Assembly (NCBI GenBank): GCA_039818945.1 | Contig: JBCBSZ010000020.1 | Span: 1-64,000 of the forward strand | Direction: 5' to 3' | From: JBCBSZ01 sp039818945 | Lineage (GTDB): Bacteria; Actinomycetota; Acidimicrobiia; Acidimicrobiales; Poriferisodalaceae | Length of the DNA: 64,000 bases | Part shown: in pieces, positions 7,910 through 16,428 of the stretch | Position numbering within the stretch: the first letter of the stretch is position 1 | How the letters are laid out: the number at the start of each line of letters is the position of its first letter | Position numbers and translations under genes: made by a program | Notes under the pieces: generated by a model | What the model saw: the letters and a program-made list of their open reading frames with translations, nothing else | What the model was told of the DNA's origin: nothing | Database searches by the model: none

Positions 7910-10482
7910 AGCCGCCCCATCCGCTCGCCGGCGAGCACACCGCCCGCCCACTCGGCGATGCGGCGCCGATCGATCTTGGAGTTGTGCCGGCGGTCCACCG
8001 GCAGCCGGGGCACCCGCAGGACGGCGACCGGCGTCGGACGGTCGACGGCAGCGACGGCGACGCGGACGCTGTCGGTCACGGCCGGGCCCGCCAGCCCCGG
8101 ACGACGAGCCGGAGGATCCGTCTCGACAACGACCGCCACGACCTGCCGACCGCTCGGGCCCACCCCCACCGCAGCGGCACGCCGCACCCCGTCGACGGTC
8201 TCGGCTGCGACCTCGATCGACACCGGGGTGACCGGTCCGGCCGTGGTCGTGATGACGTGCTCGAGGCGGCCGCCGATCCACAGGTACCCGTCGCCGTCGA
8301 GCATCCCGACGTCGCCGCTGCGGTGCCAACGGGGCAGGAGCGACGACCGGTGCTCGGTGAGCCAGAGCCGGTCGTAGCCGTCCTTCACGTGGTCGGCGCT
8401 GATCAGCACCTCGCCGACCGTCCCGGGCACCGCATCCGGTTCCCCGGTCGCCCGACCCCGCTCGTCGAGCGCGCTGATCCTGACCTCGACCCCCGCGCGG
8501 GGTCGACCGACGCACACGCCGTCGCCACCTCGTCGTCCGCGCAGCTCGTCGAGCCCGATGTCGGCGACCGGGAGCACCTCGGTCATGCCGTACGGCGTGT
8601 GCGCCTCGGCCGCGGGCATCAGCTCGACGGCGGCGGCGAGGAGGTCCGGATGGACCGGCGCGCCGGCGGAGAGGAGCAACCGGACGCCCGACAGCGCCCT
8701 CCGGTGCGCCGCCGTGAGCCCGTCGGAGGTGGCGACCACGTTGGCCAGGGCGGCGGGCGAGGCGAACACGAGCGAGGCGTCGACCGCCTCGACCGCGTCG
8801 GCGAGCGCTCCGGCGGTCAGCGTCGCCGGCTTCGTGACGTCCATGTCCGGCACGACCGAGGTGATGCCGAGCGCCGGCCCGTAGAGGGCGAAGGGGGCGA
8901 ACGCCGCGACGAGCGCGTCGTCGGGCCCGATGCCGTACAGCGCCCGGAGCTGGTCGCGCTGGGCCTGCACCTGGTGGTGGCGGTAGGCGACGCCCTTGGA
9001 CGGGCCGGTCGAGCCCGAGGTGAAGACGACCGCAGCCGGCGCCTCGTCGCCCGGGGTCGGCGGAGCGGCGAGGTCCGCTCCGGCCTCCTCGACCTCGGCG
9101 AGCGTCGCCTCGATGCCGAGCGCTCGCCGGGGGCGCGGCCCGATCTCGCCGACGGCGATCCGACGACCCGGCCATCGGAGGGCCCTCGCCGCCACCATCG
9201 CCCGGTCGATGCCGATGAGGTGGTCGGGGTCGGCGGAGGCCAGCGCCCGGCTCATGTTGCGGGGCCCCAGGCCCGAGTCGACCAACACCATCACCGCACC
9301 CATCCGCCAGCAGGCGTAGAGCGCCACCGTCAGGTCGATGCCGGGCGGGATCATCAGCGCGACCCGGTCGCCCGGAGCGATGCCGTGGTCGATGAGGCCG
9401 GCCGCGAGGGCCCGCACCCGTCCGTCGAGCTCACCGAAGTCGATCGAGCGCCGCTCCCCATCGTGCAGCTCGACCACGGCGGGCCGATCGCTGTCCCGAT
9501 GCCGATCGAGCTCTCGCCAGAGGCTGGCCCGAGCGGCGGCCGGGCCGGAGCGACCGGTCGGCTCGGGACGCTCGATCCAGCTGAGGACCGCGCCGGCCAC
9601 GTCGGCGTCCTCCGGGACGAAGTGCGCCGCACCAACGAACCGATGGACGTCGGCGTGCGGCAGGCGCGCCTCGAGATCGTGGAGGTAGAGGTCGGAGAAG
9701 ACCCGGTCGTCGGGACCCCACAGCAGCAGCGCCGGGGTCGCGTCGAGCTCGTTCAACCCGGCGGCGATCGTGTCGAGCGCCGCGGCCGACGGGTGCGTCG
9801 GATCGAGCGGGATGTCCTCGACGAACTCGGTGATCGCCCGCCGACGAGCTGCGTCGGCGTAGGGCGCCCGGTAGGCGGCGCGGACCTCGGCCGGTGGCCG
9901 GGGGCGCGACATGGCCAGGGCGCCGTCGACGAACGCCGAGGTCGTGGCCGTGACCCGCTCGAGCACGCCGCGGGTTCGGGCCGCACGGATGAGGGCCGGA
10001 GCGGGCGAGCCCTCGGGCTGGTGCACGGCGGTGTTGCAGAGCACCACGCCGGCCAGCGCCGACGGCTGACGGCGGTGCAGCTCCAGCGCGAGTCCCAGGG
10101 AGATGGGCCCGCCCCAGTCGTGCCCGACGGTGACGACCGGACCATCGATGTCGAGCCGTTCGACGAGCGAGACCAGATCGGCGATGCGATCGGCGAGCCG
10201 ACGACGCACCCCGGTCCGCTCCGAGAAGCCCATGTCGAGCTGGTCGACGGCCACCACCCGGACGTCGGACGGCGCCTCGCCGACGAGGTCTCTCCAGAGG
10301 TAGGACCACGACGGGTTGCCGTGCACGCAGACGAGCGTGTGGCGAGGTGCCGCCGGTGCGGTGTCGAGCAGGTGCCAGGTGCGGTCGTCACCGCGATGGT
10401 CGGGGGCGGTGACCAACCTCGACCACCCGGGCTCCAGACCGGGCAGGCCCGGAGGAGGGAGCCGGGCGGCCTGCCGGCTCAC
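7906..10482 (-). CDS. oleBC: OleBC fusion: beta-lactone decarboxylase plus beta-lactone synthetase
   Basis: A single 858-residue chain. Residues about 35-305 form an alpha/beta-hydrolase of haloalkane dehalogenase type: HGNPSWSYLW near 54, GHDWGGP with nucleophile D122, and AAHFVPED with H287. This is OleB, which decarboxylates the beta-lactone to the olefin. From about 318 to the end is an AMP-forming ligase: FTSGSTGPSKG at 487-497, the OleC-like APFALYGPALG and VIPDMD-like VVPDMD, then HTPYGMTE. This is OleC, which closes the lactone with ATP. No stop or frame change separates them. The GTG start at 10482 overlaps the oleA stop; it keeps the PGLEPGWSR segment that other OleBC proteins have, which a later TTG at 10416 would lose. 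Confidence 0.9.
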   Translation of the reverse strand: MSRQAARLPPPGLPGLEPGWSRLVTAPDHRGDDRTWHLLDTAPAAPRHTLVCVHGNPSWSYLWRDLVGEAPSDVRVVAVDQLDMGFSERTGVRRRLADRIADLVSLVERLDIDGPVVTVGHDWGGPISLGLALELHRRQPSALAGVVLCNTAVHQPEGSPAPALIRAARTRGVLERVTATTSAFVDGALAMSRPRPPAEVRAAYRAPYADAARRRAITEFVEDIPLDPTHPSAAALDTIAAGLNELDATPALLLWGPDDRVFSDLYLHDLEARLPHADVHRFVGAAHFVPEDADVAGAVLSWIERPEPTGRSGPAAARASLWRELDRHRDSDRPAVVELHDGERRSIDFGELDGRVRALAAGLIDHGIAPGDRVALMIPPGIDLTVALYACWRMGAVMVLVDSGLGPRNMSRALASADPDHLIGIDRAMVAARALRWPGRRIAVGEIGPRPRRALGIEATLAEVEEAGADLAAPPTPGDEAPAAVVFTSGSTGPSKGVAYRHHQVQAQRDQLRALYGIGPDDALVAAFAPFALYGPALGITSVVPDMDVTKPATLTAGALADAVEAVDASLVFASPAALANVVATSDGLTAAHRRALSGVRLLLSAGAPVHPDLLAAAVELMPAAEAHTPYGMTEVLPVADIGLDELRGRRGGDGVCVGRPRAGVEVRISALDERGRATGEPDAVPGTVGEVLISADHVKDGYDRLWLTEHRSSLLPRWHRSGDVGMLDGDGYLWIGGRLEHVITTTAGPVTPVSIEVAAETVDGVRRAAAVGVGPSGRQVVAVVVETDPPARRPGLAGPAVTDSVRVAVAAVDRPTPVAVLRVPRLPVDRRHNSKIDRRRIAEWAGGVLAGERMGRL

Positions 10483-11498
10483 CAGCGCAGTTCGGTGATC
10501 GAGGCGTTGATGCCCGACCCGGCGCCCATGCACAGCACGACGTCGCCGGGCTCGAGGGTGTCCTGCACCGCAGCGAGGGTGAACGGGATGGCGGCCGGAC
10601 CGATGTTGCCGAACATCGGGAACGTCATCGGCACCCGGTCGGCGGCGAGGCCGAGGGTGTCGATCATGGCGTTCGTGTGCACCTTGGACACCTGGTGCAG
10701 GACGAAGCGGTCGGCCTCCGGCCAGCCGGTCGTGTCGGCGTCGTCCCAGGCCAGCTTGGCGAGGTCGGTGCCGGCATCGAGCAGTGCCTTGGCGTCGGTC
10801 GACATCCCGTCGAGCGAGCCGATGCAGAGCTCGTGGTGCTCGGTCGCCGCCCGGAAGAAGCCGCGGACCACCCGGTGGCTCCCCGGGTTCTCCGAGTGGC
10901 GGCCCATCACCATGGCCGCGGAGCCCGAGCCGAGGGTGAGCGAGGCGAAGTTGTCGAAGAGGTCCTCGATCGTGGCGTCGGGTCCGTTGAGCGCGGCGAT
11001 GGTGTTGTCGTGGATCTCCCTGGTCCCCTCGCCGTCGACGATCAGCGCGTAGTCGATCTGGCCCGACTCGAGCATCGTGCCCGCCATGTGCATGGCGTTG
11101 ATGAAGCCGAGGCACGCGTTGGACAGGTCGAAGTTCATGCACGTCGGCGGGAGGTCGAGGAGGTGGTGAACGGTCACCGCGCTCGACGGCTCCAGCCGCT
11201 CACGGCAGACCGAGCTGTCGATCATCAACCCGATGCGGGCCCGGTCGACCCCGGACGCGGCGATCGCCGCCTCACCGGCCTGGGCTGCCGCCTGCATGAA
11301 CGAGACGCCCTCGGGCCAACGACGCCGCTCGTGCACACCGGCCAGGCTCTTGAGCAGCCCCGGCCGGGTGCCGGTCCGCTCGTAGAACGGGGCGAGCCGC
11401 TCGTCGATCTCCTCGGATGTCACGACCTCCGGCGCCTCGCACGCCGCCACGGAGACCACGGCGACGTCCTCGAACCCGAAGCTTGCGTTCCCGCTCAT
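10479..11498 (-). CDS. oleA: OleA, thiolase-fold head-to-head acyl-CoA condensing enzyme
   Basis: A 339-residue KAS III-like thiolase. DLSNACLGF places the acylated cysteine at C129; VLHQVSKVH gives H268 and FGNIGPAAIP gives N298, completing the Cys-His-Asn triad. OleA condenses two long-chain acyl-CoAs into a beta-keto acid, the first step of long-chain olefin synthesis. The ATG at 11498 is preceded by GGAGAGAGG at good spacing. It is the promoter-proximal gene of the operon oleA-oleBC-oleD. KAS III of fatty-acid synthesis is the alternative, but the following genes settle the assignment. Confidence 0.9.
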   Translation of the reverse strand: MSGNASFGFEDVAVVSVAACEAPEVVTSEEIDERLAPFYERTGTRPGLLKSLAGVHERRRWPEGVSFMQAAAQAGEAAIAASGVDRARIGLMIDSSVCRERLEPSSAVTVHHLLDLPPTCMNFDLSNACLGFINAMHMAGTMLESGQIDYALIVDGEGTREIHDNTIAALNGPDATIEDLFDNFASLTLGSGSAAMVMGRHSENPGSHRVVRGFFRAATEHHELCIGSLDGMSTDAKALLDAGTDLAKLAWDDADTTGWPEADRFVLHQVSKVHTNAMIDTLGLAADRVPMTFPMFGNIGPAAIPFTLAAVQDTLEPGDVVLCMGAGSGINASITELRW

Positions 11499-11597
11499 GC
11501 GGCCTCTCTCCATCAGGTGAAGCAGTGAGTGTCCCACGGAGCGGGCGCCCACCTCGGACACCGACGGCCGGAAACACGGAGCCGGCCGCCGCCTCCG

Positions 11598-11603
11598 TAG
11601 CCT
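11598..11603 (+). promoter_or_regulatory. -10 element of the rhomboid gene (leaderless)
   Basis: TAGCCT lies 7 bases before the ATG at 11611, so transcription would begin at or next to the start codon. No ribosome-binding site is present, consistent with a leaderless message. Confidence 0.45.
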
Positions 11604-11610
11604 TGATCGT

Positions 11611-12261
11611 ATGGAGCCGATGGCCGCAGACCACAGGACCTGGTGGCAGCGGGCGCTCCGGCACGGCTTCGGGCTGGTCCTGGTGGCCGTCGCCGCGATC
11701 TGGGTGATCGAGGCGCTCGACACCGTCGTGCTCGACGATCGGCTCCAGCGCAACGGCATCCAGCCCCGGCGTGCCGCCGGGCTCGACGGCATCCTCTGGT
11801 CGCCGTTCCTCCACTCGAACTTCGGCCACGTGTCGTCCAACACGCTGCCGCTGATCGTGCTCGGCGGCCTCGTCGCCGTCCGGGGGTTCCGCTACTGGGC
11901 GGTCGTGACGGCGATGGCGATGTTCGTCGGGGGCGGGCTGACGTGGGCGTTCGCCGGCTTCGGCAACCACATCGGAGCGAGCGGGGTGGTGTTCGGCTAC
12001 TTCGGTGCCGTGCTGGGCGCCGCCTGGTTCGAGCGCCGCCCCCGACCGCTCGCCGCCGCCCTCCTCGCGATCTTCCTGTACTCCGGGTTCATCGCCGGCC
12101 TCGTCCCCCAGGAGGGCATCTCCTGGGAGGGGCACCTGTTCGGGCTCCTGGCCGGCGTCGCCGCCGCCAAGCTGATGGCCGAGCCGCGCCGCCGGCGCGA
12201 CGAAGACGACCCGTCGAAGGTGCAACCCTGGGAGGCCGACGAGCCCTGGCTCGACACCTGA
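11611..12261 (+). CDS. Rhomboid-family intramembrane serine protease
   Basis: A 216-residue polytopic membrane protein. GASG at 122-125 provides the nucleophile S124, and WEGHLFGLLAG provides H175, the catalytic dyad of rhomboids. HSNFGHVSSN near 68-77 is the conserved histidine/asparagine region of the second helix. The C-terminus is a charged, disordered cytoplasmic tail. Rhomboids cleave transmembrane helices of partner proteins; the substrate cannot be inferred. The ATG at 11611 follows TAGCCT closely; an alternative ATG lies 9 bases in. It diverges from oleA and converges on the PPOX gene. Confidence 0.88.
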   Translation: MEPMAADHRTWWQRALRHGFGLVLVAVAAIWVIEALDTVVLDDRLQRNGIQPRRAAGLDGILWSPFLHSNFGHVSSNTLPLIVLGGLVAVRGFRYWAVVTAMAMFVGGGLTWAFAGFGNHIGASGVVFGYFGAVLGAAWFERRPRPLAAALLAIFLYSGFIAGLVPQEGISWEGHLFGLLAGVAAAKLMAEPRRRRDEDDPSKVQPWEADEPWLDT

Positions 12262-12289
12262 GCTCGGCCGGCGTCGGGTGGACCGCCGC

Positions 12290-12808
12290 TCAGTCGGCGC
12301 CGTGACCGGCCTGCATCGCCTCGAGCGTGAAGGCCTGGAAGCGCTGCACGTCGAAGGCCACCACGAGCCGGGCGTCGGTCTCGATGATCACCCGGTGCGG
12401 TGAGTCGAGGAACTTGTTGAAGCTCTTGCGGTAGTCGTCGTCCGGGTTCTCGTCGACGCGCGAGAGCTTGGCGTAGAACCAGGTCTTCAGCTCGTCGAAC
12501 CCGGGGTCACCCGGCGCGTGCACGACGGACTCCCCCTTGAACGTCGCCGTGCGGCGCCCGGTGTTGATGACGATGCCCGACTGCGGCCGAGCCCGCAGCG
12601 CCGGGACCCGCTTGCGCCGCTCGGCACAGGTCGTCCAGAACTTGCCGTCGTGGTACACGAACGCCACGACGACCCCGACCGGGTACCCGTCGCGGGTCGT
12701 CCAGTTGAAGATGCACTCGCCGCCGGCGGCGAGGAGCTCCTCGACCTCGTCGTCGGTGAGCTGCATCCCCGTGAGGTCCTCGTAGTCGACCTGGCCGTCC
12801 CCGCTCAT
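12290..12808 (-). CDS. Pyridoxamine 5'-phosphate oxidase-fold (PPOX) protein
   Basis: A 172-residue protein with the split-barrel flavin/F420-binding fold: ECIFNWTTRDGYPVGVVVAF is the usual first hairpin, and KFWTTCAERRKRVPALRARP the strand and helix that contact the cofactor phosphate. Actinobacterial members of this type often bind F420 or heme rather than FMN, and act on small molecules. The start at 12808 is the only ATG near the beginning. Cofactor and substrate are not decidable. It diverges from the monooxygenase at 12914 and may share its regulation. Confidence 0.8.
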   Translation of the reverse strand: MSGDGQVDYEDLTGMQLTDDEVEELLAAGGECIFNWTTRDGYPVGVVVAFVYHDGKFWTTCAERRKRVPALRARPQSGIVINTGRRTATFKGESVVHAPGDPGFDELKTWFYAKLSRVDENPDDDYRKSFNKFLDSPHRVIIETDARLVVAFDVQRFQAFTLEAMQAGHGAD

Positions 12809-12913
12809 CCCGTCATCCCCTCGTGACCGTCGTGCCGGCGCACCGTAGCCGGGCCACCTCGCTCCGACCGAGCCGGCCTCGGTAGCGTCGTGCCTCGACC
12901 TCAGGGGGATCTC

Positions 12914-14392
12914 GTGGAACATGTGGACGTGCTCGTCGTCGGAGCGGGCATCTCGGGCATCGGCGCCGGCTACCACCTGCAGGCCCAGTGCCCGGACCGC
13001 AGCTACGTGATCCTCGAGGGGCGCGACCAGCTCGGGGGCACGTGGGACCTGTTCCGCTACCCGGGCGTGCGGTCCGACAGCGACATGCACACCCTCGGCT
13101 ACAGCTTCAAGCCGTGGAAGCACGAGAAGGCCATCGCCGACGGCCCGTCGATCCTCGAGTACCTCCAGGAGACCGCCGCGGAGTACGGCATCGACCGCAA
13201 GATCCGCTACGGCCACCAGGTCCGGCGAGCCGACTGGTCGAGCGAGGACGCCCGCTGGACCGTCACCGCGGAGCGGACCGACACCGGCGAACGGGTGCAG
13301 CTCAGCTGCTCGTTCCTGTTCATGTGCTCCGGTTACTACTCCTACCGGGGCGGCTACACCCCGGAGTTCGTCGGGCGCGACGACTTCGCCGGCAAGATCG
13401 TCCACCCCCAGGAGTGGCCGGACGACCTCGACCACACCGGCAAGCGGGTCGTCGTCATCGGCTCCGGCGCCACGGCGATGACGATCGTGCCGGCCATGGC
13501 GGGCGAGGCAGAGCACGTCACGATGGTCCAGCGCTCGCCGACCTACGTGGTCGCCCGGCCCGACGTCGACCCGATCAACACGGCCCTGCGCAAGGTGCTG
13601 CCCGAGAAGGCCGCCTACGCCATCACGCGCCGCAAGAACATCGTGCTGGGCCAGCTCTTCTACCGGAAGACCCGCACCAAGCCCGAGAAGGTGAAGGAGC
13701 AGCTGCTCGGGCTCGCCCGCAAGGAGATCGGCGACGACGTCGTCGACGAGCACTTCACCCCCGACTACAACCCGTGGGACCAGCGGCTCTGCCTGATCCC
13801 CAACGGCGACCTCTACGACGCGCTCAACTCGGGCCAGGCGTCGGTCGTGACCGACACGATCGACCGGTTCACCGAGCAGGGCCTCCTGCTCGATTCGGGT
13901 CGCGAGCTCGAGGCCGACGTCATCGTCACGGCGACCGGGCTGCAGCTCGTCACGATCGGCGACATGGACTTCACCGTCGATGGCGAGCCCGTCGACTTCT
14001 CGAAGACCTGGACCTACAAGGGCCTCGCCTACTCGGGCGTCCCGAACCTCGTCTCGTCGTTCGGCTACATCAACGCCTCCTGGACCCTGCGGGCCGACAT
14101 CACCTGCGGCTTCGTGTGCCGGCTGCTCAACCACCTGCGCGACACCGGCACCGACCGCTGCACCCCGACGCTGCGCCCGTCCGACGAGGGCATGGTCGAG
14201 CGACCGTTCATCGACGACTTCTCGTCGGGCTACATGCAGCGGATGATGCCGATGCTCCCCCGCCAGAGCGACCGCGAGCCGTGGGTCAACCCGCAGATGT
14301 ACGCGGCGGACAGGAAGCTCATCGAGGAGAGCCCGGTCGACGACGGCGTCATGCGCTTCGCGAAGGTCCGCACTCCGGTCGCGACCGGCTAG
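12914..14392 (+). CDS. Flavin-dependent Baeyer-Villiger-type monooxygenase (EthA-like)
   Basis: A 492-residue class B flavoprotein monooxygenase that uses FAD and NADPH. GAGISG at residues 10-15 binds FAD; RYPGVRSDSDMHTLGYSF is nearly diagnostic of the EthA subgroup; FAGKIVHPQEW at 158-168 is the Baeyer-Villiger fingerprint; GSGATA near 183 is the NADPH Rossmann motif. Such enzymes turn ketones into esters or oxidise sulfur and nitrogen compounds. The GTG at 12914 is chosen because AGGGGGA lies just before it and the next residues lead straight into the FAD strand. A TAGCGT at 12883-12888 could be its -10 element, giving a short leader. Confidence 0.9.
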   Translation: MEHVDVLVVGAGISGIGAGYHLQAQCPDRSYVILEGRDQLGGTWDLFRYPGVRSDSDMHTLGYSFKPWKHEKAIADGPSILEYLQETAAEYGIDRKIRYGHQVRRADWSSEDARWTVTAERTDTGERVQLSCSFLFMCSGYYSYRGGYTPEFVGRDDFAGKIVHPQEWPDDLDHTGKRVVVIGSGATAMTIVPAMAGEAEHVTMVQRSPTYVVARPDVDPINTALRKVLPEKAAYAITRRKNIVLGQLFYRKTRTKPEKVKEQLLGLARKEIGDDVVDEHFTPDYNPWDQRLCLIPNGDLYDALNSGQASVVTDTIDRFTEQGLLLDSGRELEADVIVTATGLQLVTIGDMDFTVDGEPVDFSKTWTYKGLAYSGVPNLVSSFGYINASWTLRADITCGFVCRLLNHLRDTGTDRCTPTLRPSDEGMVERPFIDDFSSGYMQRMMPMLPRQSDREPWVNPQMYAADRKLIEESPVDDGVMRFAKVRTPVATG

Positions 14393-14413
14393 GAACCGGG
14401 GCCGCCCCCCGGA

Positions 14414-15373
14414 TCAGAGCACGGCGTCGAGGCGGTGGCGCATGGTGCGCAGCCGCTCGCGCACGTCGTCGTCTGCCTCGACCTCGACCTCGAACTGGAC
14501 GGCGAGGATCGCGATCATCGACGACAACCAGTCGAGCGAGTCGGTGCGCAGGACGAGCTCGGCTCGGCCGTCCGACGAGACGACCTCCGCCCCGAGCCAC
14601 TGCGCGGCGTGCTCGACCTCGTCCTCGGCACCGACGACCGTCACGGTCGCCATGAAGGGCATCGGCGTCCGCCGCAGCCCCTCCTCGACGTAGCGGGCGG
14701 CGTCGCCGTGCGGCAGCTCGCGCGGCGCGAAGCGACCACCGGCGAGTCGGGGTTCGTCGAGCCGATCGACGCGGAAGGTGCGCCAGTCGTCGCACCGGAC
14801 GTCCCACGCCACGAGGTACCAGCGGTGGCCGAGCGAGACGAGCTGGTGCGGCTCGACCCGGCGGCTGGACTCCTCGCCGTCGCGCCGCCGGTACTCGAAG
14901 CGGACCTCCTCGTGGTCGCGGCAGGCCTGTGCGAGGACGGCGAGCACGTCGGCCGACACCTCGTCGACCCGGTTCTGCCAGGACTGCACGACGACGGTGC
15001 CGTGGATCGACGCAACTCGCCGGCGGAGCCGGTCCGGGAGGAGCTGCTGGATCTTCGCCAACGCCCGCACCGACACCTCCTCGATGCCCTCGACGGAGGC
15101 CCGGGCCGCGGTGCGGAGCCCGACGGCGATGGCGACCGCCTCGTCGTCGTCGAGCAGCAGCGGGGGCAGGTGCGACCCGGCGGCGAGGCGGTAGCCGCCG
15201 TCGACCCCCGGCACGGCATCGACCGGGTAGCCGAGGTCGCGCAGGCGCTCGATGTCGCGCCGCAGCGTCCGCTCGCTCACCTCGAGGCGCGACGCCAGCT
15301 CGGGGCCGGGCCAGAAGCGATGGGTCTGCAACAGCGACAGGAGCTCGAGGATCCGTCCGGTCGGTCCCGCCAC
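14414..15373 (-). CDS. YafY-type HTH/WYL-domain transcriptional regulator
   Basis: A 319-residue regulator. Residues about 1-60 form a winged HTH (RILELLSLLQ, then VSERTLRRDIERLRDLGYP), and the second half has a WYL domain (EYRRRDGE, HRWYLVAWDV, FRVDRL) and a C-terminal WCX-like segment. WYL domains bind nucleic acid or small ligands and control the HTH. The GTG start at 15373 is preferred: the upstream ATG at 15415 would make the protein begin inside a perfect dyad at 15394-15414 that looks like its operator. It diverges from a DrrAB-like exporter, which it probably controls along with itself. Confidence 0.85.
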   Translation of the reverse strand: MAGPTGRILELLSLLQTHRFWPGPELASRLEVSERTLRRDIERLRDLGYPVDAVPGVDGGYRLAAGSHLPPLLLDDDEAVAIAVGLRTAARASVEGIEEVSVRALAKIQQLLPDRLRRRVASIHGTVVVQSWQNRVDEVSADVLAVLAQACRDHEEVRFEYRRRDGEESSRRVEPHQLVSLGHRWYLVAWDVRCDDWRTFRVDRLDEPRLAGGRFAPRELPHGDAARYVEEGLRRTPMPFMATVTVVGAEDEVEHAAQWLGAEVVSSDGRAELVLRTDSLDWLSSMIAILAVQFEVEVEADDDVRERLRTMRHRLDAVL

Positions 15374-15393
15374 CGCTCCATCATGCCTCGGAT

Positions 15394-15414
15394 TGCGGAC
15401 AGGATCTGTCCGCA
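15394..15414. promoter_or_regulatory. Perfect 9-base dyad operator between the WYL regulator and ABC exporter
   Basis: TGCGGACAG (15394-15402) and CTGTCCGCA (15406-15414) are exact inverted copies separated by GAT. The dyad ends 8 bases before the TAGGGT -10 element of the exporter and lies 20 bases upstream of the regulator start, so bound protein could block both promoters. Confidence 0.7.
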
Positions 15415-15422
15415 TGACCGCC

Positions 15423-15428
15423 TAGGGT
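15423..15428 (+). promoter_or_regulatory. -10 element of the ABC exporter (leaderless)
   Basis: TAGGGT lies 7 bases before the ATG at 15436, placing the expected transcription start at the initiation codon. The operator dyad abuts its upstream side. Confidence 0.5.
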
Positions 15429-15435
15429 CTCCGCC

Positions 15436-16428
15436 ATGAGCCACGCCATCCTCGCCGAGGGCCTGGTCAAGCACTTCGGCGACGTCCACGCACTCGACGG
15501 CCTCGACCTGGCCGCACCGACCGGCACCGTGCTCGGACTGCTCGGCCCCAACGGGGCGGGCAAGACGACCGCGGTGTCGATCCTCACCACCCTGCTCGAA
15601 CCGGACGCGGGAGAGGCCACCATCGCCGGCGTCGACCTGCGCTCCGACCCGGCCGGGGTGCGGGCGAAGATCGGGCTGTCGGGCCAGTACGCCGCCGTCG
15701 ACGAGATCCTCACCGGGTTCGAGAACCTCGACATGATCGGTCGCCTCTACCGGCTCGGCCGTCCGGCCGCCCAGCAGCGGGCCCGGGAGCTGCTCGACCA
15801 GTTCGACCTGGCCGATGCCGGCGATCGGCCGGTCAAGACCTACTCGGGTGGCATGCGGCGCCGGCTCGATCTCGCCGGCGCCCTGGTCGCCGCGCCGCCC
15901 GTGCTCTTCCTCGACGAGCCCACCACCGGCCTCGACCCCCGCAGCCGGATCGACCTGTGGGCCGTCATCCGCGGCCTCGTCACACAGGGCACGACGCTGC
16001 TGCTCACCACGCAGTACCTCGAGGAAGCCGACCAGCTCGCCGACGACATCGTGGTCATCGACCACGGCCAGGCGATCGCCCGGGGCACGGCCGACGAGCT
16101 CAAGGCGCAGGTGGGCGGCGAGCGCATCGAGCTGACCGTCGCCCCCGGCGAGGTCCCCGCAGCGCACGAGCTGCTGGCGAGGTTCAGCGACGGCGAGGTC
16201 GAGGTGGAGCCCGGCACCCGCCGACTCGTCGCTCCGGCCCGCGGCGGCGTGAACGTCCTGCGCGACGTGCTCACCGCACTCGACGAGGCCGGCATCGCGC
16301 CCGACGACATAGGACTGCGGCGACCGACCCTCGACGACGTGTTCCTCACCCTCACCGGCCACCGGTCGGACGTCGAGGCGTCCGACGACGACCGACCGAC
16401 CCAGACCGACCAGGAGGTGCGGGCATGA
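15436..16428 (+). CDS. DrrA-type ABC exporter ATPase
   Basis: A 330-residue ABC ATPase. GPNGAGKTTAVSIL is the Walker A motif, YSGGMRRRLDLAGAL the signature motif and LFLDEPTTGLDP Walker B. The about 90-residue C-terminal extension after the nucleotide-binding domain is that of the DrrA/daunorubicin-resistance subfamily, which exports drugs or lipids. The stop overlaps the permease ATG as ATGA, so the two are made together. The substrate is unknown. Control by the adjacent WYL regulator is likely from the shared operator. Confidence 0.93.
   Translation: MSHAILAEGLVKHFGDVHALDGLDLAAPTGTVLGLLGPNGAGKTTAVSILTTLLEPDAGEATIAGVDLRSDPAGVRAKIGLSGQYAAVDEILTGFENLDMIGRLYRLGRPAAQQRARELLDQFDLADAGDRPVKTYSGGMRRRLDLAGALVAAPPVLFLDEPTTGLDPRSRIDLWAVIRGLVTQGTTLLLTTQYLEEADQLADDIVVIDHGQAIARGTADELKAQVGGERIELTVAPGEVPAAHELLARFSDGEVEVEPGTRRLVAPARGGVNVLRDVLTALDEAGIAPDDIGLRRPTLDDVFLTLTGHRSDVEASDDDRPTQTDQEVRA

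Noticed and set aside
7906..10482. OleBC fusion as an assembly or frameshift artefact
   Set aside because: Both domains and the linker are in one frame with normal codon use, and the same fusion is known in other actinobacteria.
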